Positions 1 through 9,538 are shown, counted from the stretch's first letter. The stretch: 55,118 nt of DNA from JBBRNH01 sp038230415 (GCA_038230415.1 JBBRNH010000031.1:1-55118), one strand, 5' to 3'. Translations and numbers: made by a program. Notes: generated by a model from the letters alone, not told the origin.

Positions 1-156
1 GTCAGCCGAACAAAGCTCTGGTTTTGTGTGCGAGCGGCTTTCTTCTTCAAGGACTATCAAAGTTTCAAGGATATTTATCTTGACATAGGGTTACAATTTA
101 AAGTGCAATTGGAGTAGGTCATGCCATAGTGGGAATTGCTGGTCAGTTACGCTCTT

Positions 157-219
157 TTTTATGCCGGTCAGCAATACCAAATACGCTATGTACATTCTGT
201 ATTGTTGACCGGCATAAAA
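157..219. repeat. Inverted repeat, 21-bp arms
   Basis: Arms 157-177 and 199-219 are complementary at 20 of 21 positions, with a 21-nt loop. It lies downstream of the integrase remnant on that gene's strand and may be its terminator or the edge of a mobile element. Confidence 0.6.
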
Positions 220-247
220 CCGTTTACGGTCTGTTTAATGAGCTTTT

Positions 248-391
248 TTATCTCTTCAGTGCCTTCTCGTTTACCTGCGTATAGCGAAGCGTAGTTTCGA
301 TGTCGCTGTTGTTCGGGGCCAGTGCGCCGGTTCAACTTTACCCAGATCCTTAATCAGGGTTAATTCGTTCAGGCCGCTACGGTAAATTCTT
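248..391 (-). pseudogene. Remnant of a tyrosine recombinase (integrase) C-terminus
   Basis: Read on the minus strand, the stretch ending at the stop at 248-250 encodes NNSDIETTLRYTQVNEKALK, which resembles the last helix region of Bacteroidota phage-type integrases around the catalytic tyrosine (pattern LGHxxIxTTLRYTHV, Tyr = nucleophile). A second frame just upstream, up to about 391, reads LTLIKDLG, which fits the residues normally in front of that motif. The two pieces are in different frames and separated by stop codons, so this is a broken copy of about 45 residues. No recombinase body is visible in the window. This call rests on motif recognition only; the short length keeps confidence moderate. 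Confidence 0.45.
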
Positions 392-416
392 TTCTTTAAC
401 CAAATTCTTTGCCTGC

Positions 417-452
417 AAAAACGCCCCGCCAATTGTTGGTGGGGCGTTTTTT
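417..452. terminator. Terminator downstream of the metalloprotease gene
   Basis: GC-rich arms (417-430 and 439-452, one G-T pair) surround an 8-nt loop and are flanked by A and T runs on both sides, so it can act in both directions. It lies 24 bp past the stop of the minus-strand metalloprotease gene. Confidence 0.8.
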
Positions 453-475
453 ACAGGCTAAAAACACAGACTAAT

Positions 476-3055
476 CTACTTTCTCGGATCCAACGCCAGT
501 TCAATCCGCTTTTGCAAATCGTTGAGGTGATACACCGTCATTTTGTCGGGTTGGCCCGCTTTAGCTCCCCGAATATCGGCCAGTAAGACCTCCAGATGTC
601 CCCGCGCTACGGAGGGCAGGTCGGTCTTTTTTAGATCCACAATCCGGGTCTCGAATTTGTAGCCCGCGCCGGGAGGTATGTAGGCCAGTACTGCTGAGCC
701 GGGCGTAACAGCCGCAATGAGTTTGTCGGCCATCACCTTTTGCAGATTCCGGCGGTAATTGTCAATCGGTTTGCGGGTTTTCAACTCAGAAAAAATACCC
801 GTGCGGAGGTCGGTCATAAACTCGTCGAGGGTATAGTTGCCCGTTGTGCGGCTCGTGGTTTCGATCAGCCGCAGCATCCGCCCGCCGTCGAGCAATCCGT
901 TCAGCGTGGTTTCCTGAATAGACTTCACGGCCTCAACACCCTGGTCGGGGCGGATTTTGCTCAGAATCGCGGGGTCAAGCATCCAGGTTGGGGTTGTGAA
1001 CAACTGGCGTTGCAGAAACGCGACGGCCTCGCGCTGGGTGGCACGGGGAACGGTGGCAAACACCGCGCCCGGCTCGTCATACGTTTTGGGCGAGTCATAA
1101 ATACCGCCGACGTTTTTGGTCACGTGGCCCATGTACCGCCGAAACTGCGATACCACGTTGTCGTAGAGTTCCTGCAATTCCTGATAATGCTCACCATCTT
1201 CGGCACTCCAGGCGGGCAGGTTGGGCAGGATGCGTTTGAGGTTCATAATGCCATAATCAGACGCTTTCATGGCGTTGTCTGACAGGTCTTCGGTTTGCGA
1301 ACGCGGGTCGAACGGGCTGATTTCGGTGCCGAACCACAGGCGGGGGTTTTTCACGCGCTCTTTGGTCAGCGTGTTCAGGGCGTGTTTGTCGTCTTCCTGA
1401 TTTTTGCTGTCGGGCATGATTTTGTAGCCCCACTCGATAGCCCATTTGTCATAATCACCAATCCGGGGGAAGAAATCCGTTACGCCATCTTCGGGCTGGG
1501 CCACGTAATTAAACCGGGCGTAGTCCATGATTGACGACGTGTGGCCGTTGGCCGACACCCAGGCTTTGTCGCGGAGTTTCTCGACCGGCGTGGCCGAACT
1601 CGCGCCCATGTTATGCCGCAGACCGAGCGTGTGGCCGACCTCGTGCGAGGATACGAACCGGATAAGCTGACCCATGAGTTCATCGTCAAATTTTTTGCGC
1701 TGGGCGCGTTTGTCCGACGCTGCCGCCTGAATCACGTACCAGTTTCGCAGCAGCCGCATCACGTTGTGATACCAGCCGATGTGACTTTCGATGATTTCGC
1801 CCGAACGCGGGTCATGCACGTTGGGGCCGTAGGCGTTCTCGATGTCGGCGGCAAAATACCGGATGGCCGAAAACCGGGCATCTTCTAAGCTCATCGTGGT
1901 GTCGTTTTTGGGCCAGTATTCGCCCCGGATGGCGTTTTTCCAGCCCGCCTTTTCAAACGCGCCCGTCCAGTCGTCAACGCCCTGTTTCAGAAATTTCTGC
2001 CATTTTTCGGGCGTGGCGGGGTCAATATAAAAGACAATGGGTTTTTTGGGTTCGATGAGTTCCCCGCTTTTCTGGCGGGCGGCATCGGCGGCAGTCCTGG
2101 GTTCGAGCCGCCAGCGCACGGCAAACACCTCTTCGTCGGAGTTCTGCGACTCCTCACCGAACTTGATATACTGATTGGCAAAATACCCCACGCGGCTGTC
2201 GAAGAGCCGTTTCCGCATGGGCGTTTTGGGCAATAGAATCATGGACGTGTTAAACTCCATCGTCACCACGCCCGCGTCGCGCCCGGCGGGGAGGTACTGC
2301 CCAATCTGCGGCACCGGCACCGGCGAGGGCAGCGTGATGGTGGGCGGCACCACACCAAAGGTTTTCACGGTGCGGATTTCGGTGTTGATCGGGTACGACC
2401 GCATGAGTTGAATATACGAACGGTCGGCCTGCAGCGAGGTCAGTTTATAAATCTGCTTGGTAACGTTATCGAGCGAAAACACCTGATTATCACCCTTGAA
2501 GAAATCCGTCACCTCGATCACCGTAGCGTTTGCGCTGGAATCTTTGCGGTAGGCTTTCACGTCGAACGCGCCGACGATGGGTTCTGCCGAGGAGTTTTTG
2601 ACCGACTGAAACATGGGCTTGGTGCTGTCGGCACTGACAACGGTGTAGGTTACGGAGCGCAGAAACAGCTTGTTTTCGGGGCCTTTTTCCCAGCGAACCA
2701 CCTGCCGGTTCACTTCTTCACCCCCGAAAATACCACCTCCGGCGGCTGTTTTCGAGTAGCGGGTGACGGCCATAATCTCGCGGCCCAGCAGTGAATCGGG
2801 AATCTCGAAATACCACTTTTCGTCGAGAAAATGGGTGGTCATCAGACCGCGATTGGTTTTTGCTTTGGCGGTTATAACCTCTTTATAGGGTTTGGGGCCG
2901 GTTTTGGCGGGTGTCACCGACGTGCCGGCGGGCAGGGTAAGCGTGGCTGCGCCGGGCAGGGTAACGGTGGCTGGTTTGCGGTCTTGCGCCGGAGCAGCAG
3001 ACCCGCACAGCACGGCTACCAGGAGCGGGGCCGCGAGTTGACGAAGTAAAAACAT
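476..3055 (-). CDS. Secreted zinc-dependent metalloprotease (DUF5117/DUF5118 type)
   Basis: A predicted secreted metallopeptidase of 859 residues. The N-terminal part resembles the DUF5118 and DUF5117 domains that characterise large Bacteroidota zinc proteases. The catalytic centre is explicit: HEVGHTLGLRH at residues 471-481, with His471, His475 and His481 as zinc ligands and Glu472 as the general base (metzincin-like HExxHxxGxxH). The start at 3055 is chosen because the following residues form a clean signal peptide (FLLRQLAAPLLVAVLCGSAAPAQ region); the open frame extends 28 codons further, but that part is not signal-like. It diverges from the SusC/SusD pair with 229 bp between them, a common pairing in this phylum, so it may process peptides for import. 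The natural substrate cannot be told from sequence. Confidence 0.88.
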   Translation of the reverse strand: MFLLRQLAAPLLVAVLCGSAAPAQDRKPATVTLPGAATLTLPAGTSVTPAKTGPKPYKEVITAKAKTNRGLMTTHFLDEKWYFEIPDSLLGREIMAVTRYSKTAAGGGIFGGEEVNRQVVRWEKGPENKLFLRSVTYTVVSADSTKPMFQSVKNSSAEPIVGAFDVKAYRKDSSANATVIEVTDFFKGDNQVFSLDNVTKQIYKLTSLQADRSYIQLMRSYPINTEIRTVKTFGVVPPTITLPSPVPVPQIGQYLPAGRDAGVVTMEFNTSMILLPKTPMRKRLFDSRVGYFANQYIKFGEESQNSDEEVFAVRWRLEPRTAADAARQKSGELIEPKKPIVFYIDPATPEKWQKFLKQGVDDWTGAFEKAGWKNAIRGEYWPKNDTTMSLEDARFSAIRYFAADIENAYGPNVHDPRSGEIIESHIGWYHNVMRLLRNWYVIQAAASDKRAQRKKFDDELMGQLIRFVSSHEVGHTLGLRHNMGASSATPVEKLRDKAWVSANGHTSSIMDYARFNYVAQPEDGVTDFFPRIGDYDKWAIEWGYKIMPDSKNQEDDKHALNTLTKERVKNPRLWFGTEISPFDPRSQTEDLSDNAMKASDYGIMNLKRILPNLPAWSAEDGEHYQELQELYDNVVSQFRRYMGHVTKNVGGIYDSPKTYDEPGAVFATVPRATQREAVAFLQRQLFTTPTWMLDPAILSKIRPDQGVEAVKSIQETTLNGLLDGGRMLRLIETTSRTTGNYTLDEFMTDLRTGIFSELKTRKPIDNYRRNLQKVMADKLIAAVTPGSAVLAYIPPGAGYKFETRIVDLKKTDLPSVARGHLEVLLADIRGAKAGQPDKMTVYHLNDLQKRIELALDPRK

Positions 3056-3284
3056 AGAACGTGATTGGTTTCGGGTAAAGATGCAGAAAAATGGCGGTGG
3101 TTGCAAACGGATGTAACGATACGACCAGCCGGGTTTCACCAGGACTGTTAAGGAATTATACCGTTTGAAAAATAAGCGGGATTACCAGAGTATTTGCCCC
3201 GGTTTAATGTGCTTTTAATGCCAGCAACCCATTATCCGTTGCCAGTTCATCAGTAGTTTATTTTAACCAAAATAAAGTAGCTAT

Positions 3285-6200
3285 ATGGAACATATCTTCC
3301 ATTCCCTCAACTCGTCCTGCACGCCGACCCGGTTCATTCCCGGCTGGCTGGCGGTGGCTCTGCTCTGCGCCGGTTTTGCCGGTGGTACCAACGCGCTTGG
3401 CCGCCATGCCACTCCCGTACCGGATCGGGATTCTCCGACCGGAATCGTAGCCGATCGCACGGTTTCGGGGCGCGTGACCGACGAAAAAAGCGAACCCTTG
3501 CCCGGCGTGAGTATCGTGCTGAAAGGCACCACCCGCGGCACCGTCTCGGATGCCAACGGTCAGTATCGGTTTGAGGTGCCGGATGCCGGTGGTACGCTCG
3601 TGTTCTCGTTTGTGGGCTACATTGCCCAGGACATCGCGGTTGGCAACCGGACATCGGTAAACGTGACGCTCCGTGCCGACGATAAACTGCTGACCGAAGT
3701 GGTGGTTATTGGTTACGGTACGGCCCGGAAATCAGACCTGACCGGCTCGGTGTCGTCCATCAAAGCCGAACAGATTATGGAACGGCCCGCGCCATCGCTC
3801 AACCAGGCACTGGCGGGCCGGATGCCGGGGGTGCAGGTAAACACCAATTCGGGCCGGCCCGGTGGCCGTACTACGGTCAGAATCAGGGGGTTCAGCTCGA
3901 TCAACTCGTCCAACAACCCGCTGTATGTGCTTGACGGGGTACAACTGCCCATCAGTACGCAGGCGCAGTTCTCGAACCCCATTGACTATATAAACCCCAA
4001 CGATATTGTGTCGGTGGAGGTGCTCAAAGATGCGTCGTCAACGGCTATCTACGGAGCGCGGGGAGCCAACGGCGTGATTCTGATTACGACCCGGAAGGGC
4101 AAATCGGGTGAGGGCCGGGTGTCGTATAACGTGGACGTGAGCGTACCGACCATTGGTCCCAACCGCCCGCAGGTGCTCAACGCCCGCGAGTATTTAGCCG
4201 TCGAAGATTTGGCCTACGCCAACATCGCCAAGTATGACCCCGTTGGCTGGGCGGCTGGTAAGTTTGCCAACCTGAACCCCAAGCTGCGCCGGATTGATCC
4301 CCGCGTTTTCGACAGCAACGGCAATCCGCTCTACGACACCAACTGGTTTAACGAAGCCAGCCAGAGTAAGCTCTCCCAAAACCACCAGTTGAACTTCAGC
4401 GGGGGCAGCGACCGGACGCAGTATTCACTCTCGGTGGGTTTCCGCGACGATCAGGGACTGCTCAAAACCTCGTACCTAAAACGGTATTCGGGCCGTTTCA
4501 CGATTGACGATCAGGTGAAATCGTGGCTCAAAATCGGCGGGACGCTCAGTTATAACAGCCAGAACGAAAACCTCGTGGATGTCAATGACGCGGTGGCCCG
4601 GCAGATTGTGGAGGATTTTCCGTTTCTGCCCGTCACCTACGCCGATGGCACCTACGCCAACAACCGCGACTACCCCTTGGCCGAAGGTACGTTCAGTTCG
4701 GTTCACCGGCTGATGGGTCGGCGGTTTATCCTGAACACGCAGACCACCACCGGCAGTCTGTTCTCCAACATCACCTTTGCCAAAGGGCTGGAACTCCGCA
4801 CCACGCTGGGTACCAACATTCAGACCCAGGAAAACAACCAGTCAACCACCCGGACGCTCGCCATCGGGCAGCAGGGAACGGCTTCGGTTGCCAACCGGAA
4901 AGACTCGTTCTGGTCGTTGGAGAACTACCTGACCTACAATAAGCAGTTCAACCAGAAGCACAACATCAACGCGCTGGTGGGTATCTCGTGGCAGGAATCC
5001 AAGATTTTCACCATCGGAGCCAGCGTACAGACCTTTGCTACGGACTATTTCGGGTTCAACAACCTCGGTGCCGGTTCGCTGCTGCCCACGGTCAGTTCGG
5101 GCGCGCAGCGCGAAGCCCTGAACTCGTACTTTGGGCGGGTCAACTACAATTTCAACGAAAAATATTTGCTGACCGTAACGGGCCGCGCCGACGGGTCGAG
5201 TAAGTTCGGGGCCAACAACAAGTTCTCGTTTTTTCCGTCGGCAGCTTTAGCCTGGCGGGCCTCGGAGGAGCCATTTCTGAAAAACAGCCGGGTGATCTCG
5301 AACCTGAAGGTGCGGACGAGCTACGGCCTGACGGGTAACTCCGAAATTCCGCCCTACACCTCATTAGCCCTGCTGAGTTCGAACTATGCCACCATTTTTA
5401 ACGACGCACGGGTCAGCGGCACGGGCATCAACCGGCTGGCGAACCCCGATCTGAAATGGGAAAAAACGTCGCAGGCCGACATGGGGGTCGAAATCAGTCT
5501 CTTCAAGGGTCGTATATCGGTTGAAGCCGACGTGTATTACCGCAAAACGACCGACATGCTTTTAGATGCGCCGGTGCCACAAACGAGCGGCTACGGCACC
5601 ATCCGGCGGAACGTCGGCTCGATGGAAAACAAAGGCTTCGAGTTGGGGCTGAATACGGTAAACATTCAGCGGAACGATTTTACCTGGAACACCTCGTTCA
5701 ACATCTCCCTGAACCGCAACAAAGTGCTGTCGCTGGCAACACCGTCGGATATTTTCGGCGTGGGCGGGCCTAACTTCATCAACCAGACCAACATCATCCG
5801 CATTGGTGAGCCGGTGGGGTCGTTTTGGGGGCTGACGCGGTTAGGAGTCTGGAGCGAGGCCGAGCGCGAAGAAGCCGCCAAGTTCCGCAGCTACCGCAAC
5901 GGCCTGACGATACTGCCCGGCGACATCAAATACAAAGACGTGAACGGCGATTATGCCATCACCGATGCCGACCGGAGTATTATCGGCAACGGCAGTCCCA
6001 AAGCCTGGGGTGCGTTGACGAACACGATAAAATACAAAAATATTGACGCGACGCTGGAGATGCAGTATTCATACGGCAACGACATCTTGGATATGACCCT
6101 GCACCCCAGCGAAGACCGGCAGTCTCTGGCAAACAGCTACAAAACCGTGCTGGGAGCCTGGACACCGCAGAATCAGGGGTCGCAGATTGCCGAAATCCGG

Positions 6201-6512
6201 GATACGCGGGCGGGCTACGTGACCAATGTGGACAGCCGCTGGGTGAAAGACGGGTCGTTTTTGCGGGGTCGTAATCTGCTGCTCGGCTACACGTTTGCGC
6301 CGGAGATCGTGAGTCGGCTGCGGTTGAGCCGGTTGCGGGTGTATGCCACGGCGCAGAACTTCTTTCTGGTAACGGCCAAAGGCGTTATCGGTGATCCCGA
6401 AATCACGCCCACCAACCAGGGCGATGCCAGTAGTGCGTTTTCGCAGGGGCAGTTCTGGCACAGTTACCCCAAGCCAACCACGTATATGCTCGGATTGCAG
6501 ATTGGTTTTTAA
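3285..6512 (+). CDS. SusC/RagA-type TonB-dependent outer membrane transporter
   Basis: This 1,075-residue protein is the barrel of a SusCD nutrient importer driven by TonB. After an N-terminal export signal (about residues 1-40) comes a carboxypeptidase-D-like regulatory fold (about 60-145, with GRVTDEKSEPLPGVSIVLKG), then the TonB-box-like segment EVVVIGYGT. The plug domain carries the family hallmarks RIRGFSSINSSNNPLYVLDGV and ASSTAIYGARGANGVI, and the beta-barrel runs to the C-terminus, which ends in aromatic-rich GLQIGF. Length is typical of the family. It is followed by the SusD lipoprotein gene across a strong hairpin. No glycosidase, peptidase cassette or sigma/anti-sigma pair lies beside it except the divergent metalloprotease, so a peptide substrate is possible but unproven. 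Confidence 0.95.
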   Translation: MEHIFHSLNSSCTPTRFIPGWLAVALLCAGFAGGTNALGRHATPVPDRDSPTGIVADRTVSGRVTDEKSEPLPGVSIVLKGTTRGTVSDANGQYRFEVPDAGGTLVFSFVGYIAQDIAVGNRTSVNVTLRADDKLLTEVVVIGYGTARKSDLTGSVSSIKAEQIMERPAPSLNQALAGRMPGVQVNTNSGRPGGRTTVRIRGFSSINSSNNPLYVLDGVQLPISTQAQFSNPIDYINPNDIVSVEVLKDASSTAIYGARGANGVILITTRKGKSGEGRVSYNVDVSVPTIGPNRPQVLNAREYLAVEDLAYANIAKYDPVGWAAGKFANLNPKLRRIDPRVFDSNGNPLYDTNWFNEASQSKLSQNHQLNFSGGSDRTQYSLSVGFRDDQGLLKTSYLKRYSGRFTIDDQVKSWLKIGGTLSYNSQNENLVDVNDAVARQIVEDFPFLPVTYADGTYANNRDYPLAEGTFSSVHRLMGRRFILNTQTTTGSLFSNITFAKGLELRTTLGTNIQTQENNQSTTRTLAIGQQGTASVANRKDSFWSLENYLTYNKQFNQKHNINALVGISWQESKIFTIGASVQTFATDYFGFNNLGAGSLLPTVSSGAQREALNSYFGRVNYNFNEKYLLTVTGRADGSSKFGANNKFSFFPSAALAWRASEEPFLKNSRVISNLKVRTSYGLTGNSEIPPYTSLALLSSNYATIFNDARVSGTGINRLANPDLKWEKTSQADMGVEISLFKGRISVEADVYYRKTTDMLLDAPVPQTSGYGTIRRNVGSMENKGFELGLNTVNIQRNDFTWNTSFNISLNRNKVLSLATPSDIFGVGGPNFINQTNIIRIGEPVGSFWGLTRLGVWSEAEREEAAKFRSYRNGLTILPGDIKYKDVNGDYAITDADRSIIGNGSPKAWGALTNTIKYKNIDATLEMQYSYGNDILDMTLHPSEDRQSLANSYKTVLGAWTPQNQGSQIAEIRDTRAGYVTNVDSRWVKDGSFLRGRNLLLGYTFAPEIVSRLRLSRLRVYATAQNFFLVTAKGVIGDPEITPTNQGDASSAFSQGQFWHSYPKPTTYMLGLQIGF

Positions 6513-6518
6513 AATACC

Positions 6519-6598
6519 CCCAACCCCCTAAACAGGGGGCTTTTTAAAGCCTTCGGCTTTTGATCCCGGAGGTTTAGCCCCCTGTTTAGGGGGTTGGG
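6519..6598. terminator. Long hairpin between susC-like and susD-like genes
   Basis: Arms 6519-6541 and 6576-6598 are perfectly complementary over 23 bp and contain C5 and G5 runs. A smaller stem with a TTC loop sits inside at about 6546-6560. It starts 7 bp after the SusC stop and ends 26 bp before the SusD start, so it could attenuate transcription or protect the upstream mRNA. Confidence 0.75.
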
Positions 6599-6623
6599 AG
6601 TAACGTCTAAACTTTCATTCTCC

Positions 6624-8189
6624 ATGAAACTCCATAAAATCAAAACCCTCAGCGCGTCGCTTCTATTGGGAACGCTGCTGCTTGGCCCAACGGGTTGCAA
6701 AGACTTTCTGACCGAACAGGCTCCGTCGAACCTCACGCCCGACAATTTTTACACCATTCCCGACCACGCCGAAGCCGCCATTGCGTCGGTTTATGCCGGG
6801 TGCCGCTTTATCGGGGATGGCAACGGGATTTTCTCCTCGAACTGGCAACTGCTGGAAGCACCCACGGGGCTGTCAACGACCGAAACGGCCCAGAACTCCG
6901 ACCTCAACAACCTGTATTCATTGGTCTACGACGGCAATACGGGCCACGTTGTTGCCTGGTGGAACGGGCTGTATCGGGTGGTGGCGCAGGCCAACACGGT
7001 GCTGGACCGGGTGCCGGCCATCACGCCGATGGACGCGGCTCAGAAAGCCAAAATCCTCGGCGAAGCGCGGTTTCTGCGGGCCTGGGCCTATTTTTACTTA
7101 GTGCGGCTTTGGGGCGATGTGCCGCTGGTGACGAAACCGCAAACGGCCACGTCGGAAGATTTTGCACCCGCCCGCGCCCCCCAGGAAGCCATCTACAAAC
7201 TGATTGTGGATGATCTGCTCGAAGCCGAAAAGGCGGGCCTTGCCTGGATGGACCCCAGCGGGCGTGTGGGGCAGGGAGCCGTGAAAGCCCAATTAGCAAA
7301 GGTGTATCTGACGATGGCCGGGGAGCCGCTCAAAAAAGGAGCCAGTCACTACAAATTAGCCGCCGACAAAGCCGCTGAGGTCATCACCTACGCCAATGCC
7401 AACACCGGCGTAATCAACCTGTTTCCGACCTATGACGAGGTTCACCGCGAAACCCTCGAAAACCGGCTCGAACACCTGTTCTCGCTGCAATACAACGTGC
7501 TGGTGGCGGGCAACCCGATGGAGAATATGTACCCCAACTTTAAGCCCGTTACCTTTGCCGGGCCGGGTGGCACGGGCAGCACCGTGCCAACGCCCCAGTT
7601 TTATGCGGCCTACGAACCGGGCGACCTGCGGACCAAAGACCGCGAAGGCTGGTTTTATACGAGCTACTTCACCAACGGCAACGGCGCACCGTTTCAGTTG
7701 GGCGGGGCGTATATCTTCAAGCACTTCAACGTGGTTTCGAGCGGCACATCGGGCGTGGCCGGCACCCGCAACAACAACCTCAACCTGCCCCTGATTCGGT
7801 ACGCGGAGGTGCTGCTGACGTATGCCGAAGCGCAGAATGAACTCGGTGCGCCCACCCAGGCCGCCTACGATGCCTTTAAACGCATCCGCGACCGGGCCAA
7901 ACTCACCACGCCCGCCCTCGGCACCTACACCCAGGCCAGTTTCCGCGAGGCCGTCTGGCGCGAGCGGAACTACGAACTCTGCTACGAACTCATTACCTGG
8001 TTTGATATGGTGCGGCTGCGGAAGGTATTCAACGAGAAAACCAAAGGGTTCGACAATTTCGTGGGCCACGTTAACGTCAGTTCAAACCAGCCCCTGCAGG
8101 AAAAACACCTGTTGTTTCCCCTGCCCCGGCAGGAAATGCTGAACAACCCGAACCTGAAACCCCAGAATCCGGGTTACCCGAATCCGTAG
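6624..8189 (+). CDS. SusD/RagB-type outer membrane nutrient-binding lipoprotein
   Basis: A surface lipoprotein of 521 residues that caps the SusC barrel and binds its nutrient. The start at 6624 gives a compact lipoprotein signal, with the lipidated cysteine at residue 25 in LLLGPTGC. Typical SusD features follow: CKDFLTEQAPSNLTPDNFY at the mature N-terminus, TPR-like helices with AEARFLRAWAYFYLVRLWGDVPLV, and the C-terminal LIRYAEVLLTYAEAQNELG and RERNYELCYELITWFDMVRL motifs. It ends in the usual LKPQNPGY. It is co-oriented with the SusC gene and surely acts with it. A frame extending 10 codons upstream lacks the signal-peptide logic and overlaps the end of the intergenic hairpin. Confidence 0.95.
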   Translation: MKLHKIKTLSASLLLGTLLLGPTGCKDFLTEQAPSNLTPDNFYTIPDHAEAAIASVYAGCRFIGDGNGIFSSNWQLLEAPTGLSTTETAQNSDLNNLYSLVYDGNTGHVVAWWNGLYRVVAQANTVLDRVPAITPMDAAQKAKILGEARFLRAWAYFYLVRLWGDVPLVTKPQTATSEDFAPARAPQEAIYKLIVDDLLEAEKAGLAWMDPSGRVGQGAVKAQLAKVYLTMAGEPLKKGASHYKLAADKAAEVITYANANTGVINLFPTYDEVHRETLENRLEHLFSLQYNVLVAGNPMENMYPNFKPVTFAGPGGTGSTVPTPQFYAAYEPGDLRTKDREGWFYTSYFTNGNGAPFQLGGAYIFKHFNVVSSGTSGVAGTRNNNLNLPLIRYAEVLLTYAEAQNELGAPTQAAYDAFKRIRDRAKLTTPALGTYTQASFREAVWRERNYELCYELITWFDMVRLRKVFNEKTKGFDNFVGHVNVSSNQPLQEKHLLFPLPRQEMLNNPNLKPQNPGYPNP

Positions 8190-8230
8190 CACCGGCAATC
8201 CTGCCGGTAAGCGAGCCACTGACCGATGCC

Positions 8231-8308
8231 CATCCCCGGCCTGTGTCTTCACAGGCCGCTGTAAATCAGGGTCGTAGAAACGTCCTGTGCAGACACAGGC
8301 CGGGGATG
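8231..8308. repeat. Inverted repeat after susD-like gene
   Basis: Arms 8231-8248 and 8291-8308 are complementary over 18 bp without mismatch, with a 42-nt loop. A short CCGGCA/TGCCGG stem lies just before it at about 8191-8208. Confidence 0.65.
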
Positions 8309-8310
8309 TA

Positions 8311-8361
8311 GTCCACAAAAAAAGCGCGTTCCTGAACCAGGAACGCGCTTTTTTTGTGGAC
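8311..8361. terminator. Bidirectional terminator between convergent genes
   Basis: Perfect 24-bp arms (8311-8334 and 8338-8361) enclose a 3-nt loop, and the stem contains A7 and T7 tracts. It separates the SusD gene (plus) from the membrane-fusion gene (minus) and ends 7 bp from the latter's stop. Confidence 0.9.
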
Positions 8362-8367
8362 GTGAAT

Positions 8368-9495
8368 TTACTGCACACTCACCTCGCCCCCCGGTTTCAC
8401 GCCCTGAATACCGCTCGTGATGAGCGAATCGCCGGTGTGCAGTCCGCTTTTGATTTCAACCGTGCGGTCGGTGCGGAGGCCAATCTGCACCGGCACCGAC
8501 TCGGCTTTGTGGTTTTTTACGATGAATACTTTCTGGCCTTTTTGCTCCGGCACGATGGCCTGCGTCGGGATCACAATGGCGTTCCCGCGCGAACTCAGCA
8601 CCACGTCTATCCGGGCAAATGCCCCCGGCACCAACGCGCCATCGCCGTTGGGGCTTACCGCCCGCAGCAGCAGCGACCGCGTTTCGGGGTCAACTTTTGG
8701 CTCAACGGCATACACCGTTCCCGTCCGCCGGGCCGGTGAGCCTTCCACCGAAAACCGAATCACGCTCCCCCGCCGAACGGCGCGGGCGTACTTGGCCGGT
8801 ATCGCAAAATCAATCTTGGCCGGGTTCACGTTGGTGAGCGTGGCAATAGGCGAGGCAGGCGAGAGATACGCGCCTACGCTCACGTGCCGCAGGCCGATGG
8901 TGCCGTTGAACGGGGCGCGAATCACGGTTTTGTCGAGCTGGGCTTTCAGATTCTCGATGTCGGCCATCACGCCCGTCAGGTTGGTCTGCACAATGTCGTA
9001 TTCCTGGCGGCTGATGGCTTCCTTCTCGAAGAGCCGTTTCTGGCGGGCTTCGTTGGTTTCGGCGAGTTTGCGGTTGGCTTCTACCTTGCCGAGTTGCGCC
9101 CGCAGGTCGGCATCGTTGATTTTGAGCAGGATCGCTCCGCGGGTCACGTAATCGCCTTCGCGGAAATTAATGGCCGTGATACGCCCCGATACTTCGGCCC
9201 GGATGTCCACTTCTTCGTTGGCGATGATGGTGCCGGTGGTCTGGATTTTCTCGTCGAGCGATTCGGCACTGATCACCAGCACCTCCACCGGCGAGGGGCC
9301 TGCCCCTTTAGCGGCTCCGGGGCCCGCTGCCGACCCTTTGCTATCGCCCGCTTTCAGGCCCGCAGTCGTTTTGTCGCCTTTGCCCGCTTCGCCGGGTTTG
9401 GGCTGGAACAGGGGCCTGATTTTCGGCAGGAAAGCCAGCCCCACCACGAGCAGGATGATAAAAATGGTGAGTATGCGTTTGGTAGCGGTTTTCAT
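8368..9495 (-). CDS. RND efflux periplasmic adaptor (membrane fusion protein)
   Basis: A 375-residue HlyD/AcrA-family adaptor that would bridge an inner-membrane RND pump and an outer-membrane channel. One N-terminal membrane segment (about residues 8-24, TIFIILLVVGLAFLP) is followed by a low-complexity linker. The lipoyl/barrel-sandwich halves are VDIRAEVSGRITAINFREGD and IRAPFNGTIGLRHVSVGAYL, flanking a coiled-coil hairpin (about 150-190). The C-terminal beta-barrel and membrane-proximal domains end at GVKPGGEVSVQ. It stands alone: no RND pump or TolC-like gene lies downstream, where a strong terminator follows at once, nor upstream. The partners must be encoded elsewhere, if it is functional. 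Confidence 0.9.
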   Translation of the reverse strand: MKTATKRILTIFIILLVVGLAFLPKIRPLFQPKPGEAGKGDKTTAGLKAGDSKGSAAGPGAAKGAGPSPVEVLVISAESLDEKIQTTGTIIANEEVDIRAEVSGRITAINFREGDYVTRGAILLKINDADLRAQLGKVEANRKLAETNEARQKRLFEKEAISRQEYDIVQTNLTGVMADIENLKAQLDKTVIRAPFNGTIGLRHVSVGAYLSPASPIATLTNVNPAKIDFAIPAKYARAVRRGSVIRFSVEGSPARRTGTVYAVEPKVDPETRSLLLRAVSPNGDGALVPGAFARIDVVLSSRGNAIVIPTQAIVPEQKGQKVFIVKNHKAESVPVQIGLRTDRTVEIKSGLHTGDSLITSGIQGVKPGGEVSVQ

Positions 9496-9512
9496 GATGG
9501 CGAAGGTAGCGC

Positions 9513-9538
9513 GTAGAGACGCAATTATGCGTCTCTAC
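9513..9538. terminator. Hairpin at the 3' end of the serine hydrolase gene
   Basis: Arms of about 12 bp (GTAGAGACGCA and its complement) meet almost without a loop. The hairpin overlaps the TAG stop of the hydrolase gene at 9535-9537 and lies 18 bp upstream of the membrane-fusion start. Confidence 0.55.

Larger units (their letters stand above)
1..475. other. Left-edge region without an intact gene
   Basis: I found no intact coding region in this stretch. It holds the integrase remnant, the inverted repeat at 157-219 and the terminator at 417-452. Positions 1-156 show nothing I can assign. Confidence 0.6.

Noticed and set aside
221..231. Fourth copy of the 18-bp T6SS site
   Set aside because: Only ACCGTTTACGG matches; flanks differ, and it lies beside the integrase remnant away from the T6SS genes.
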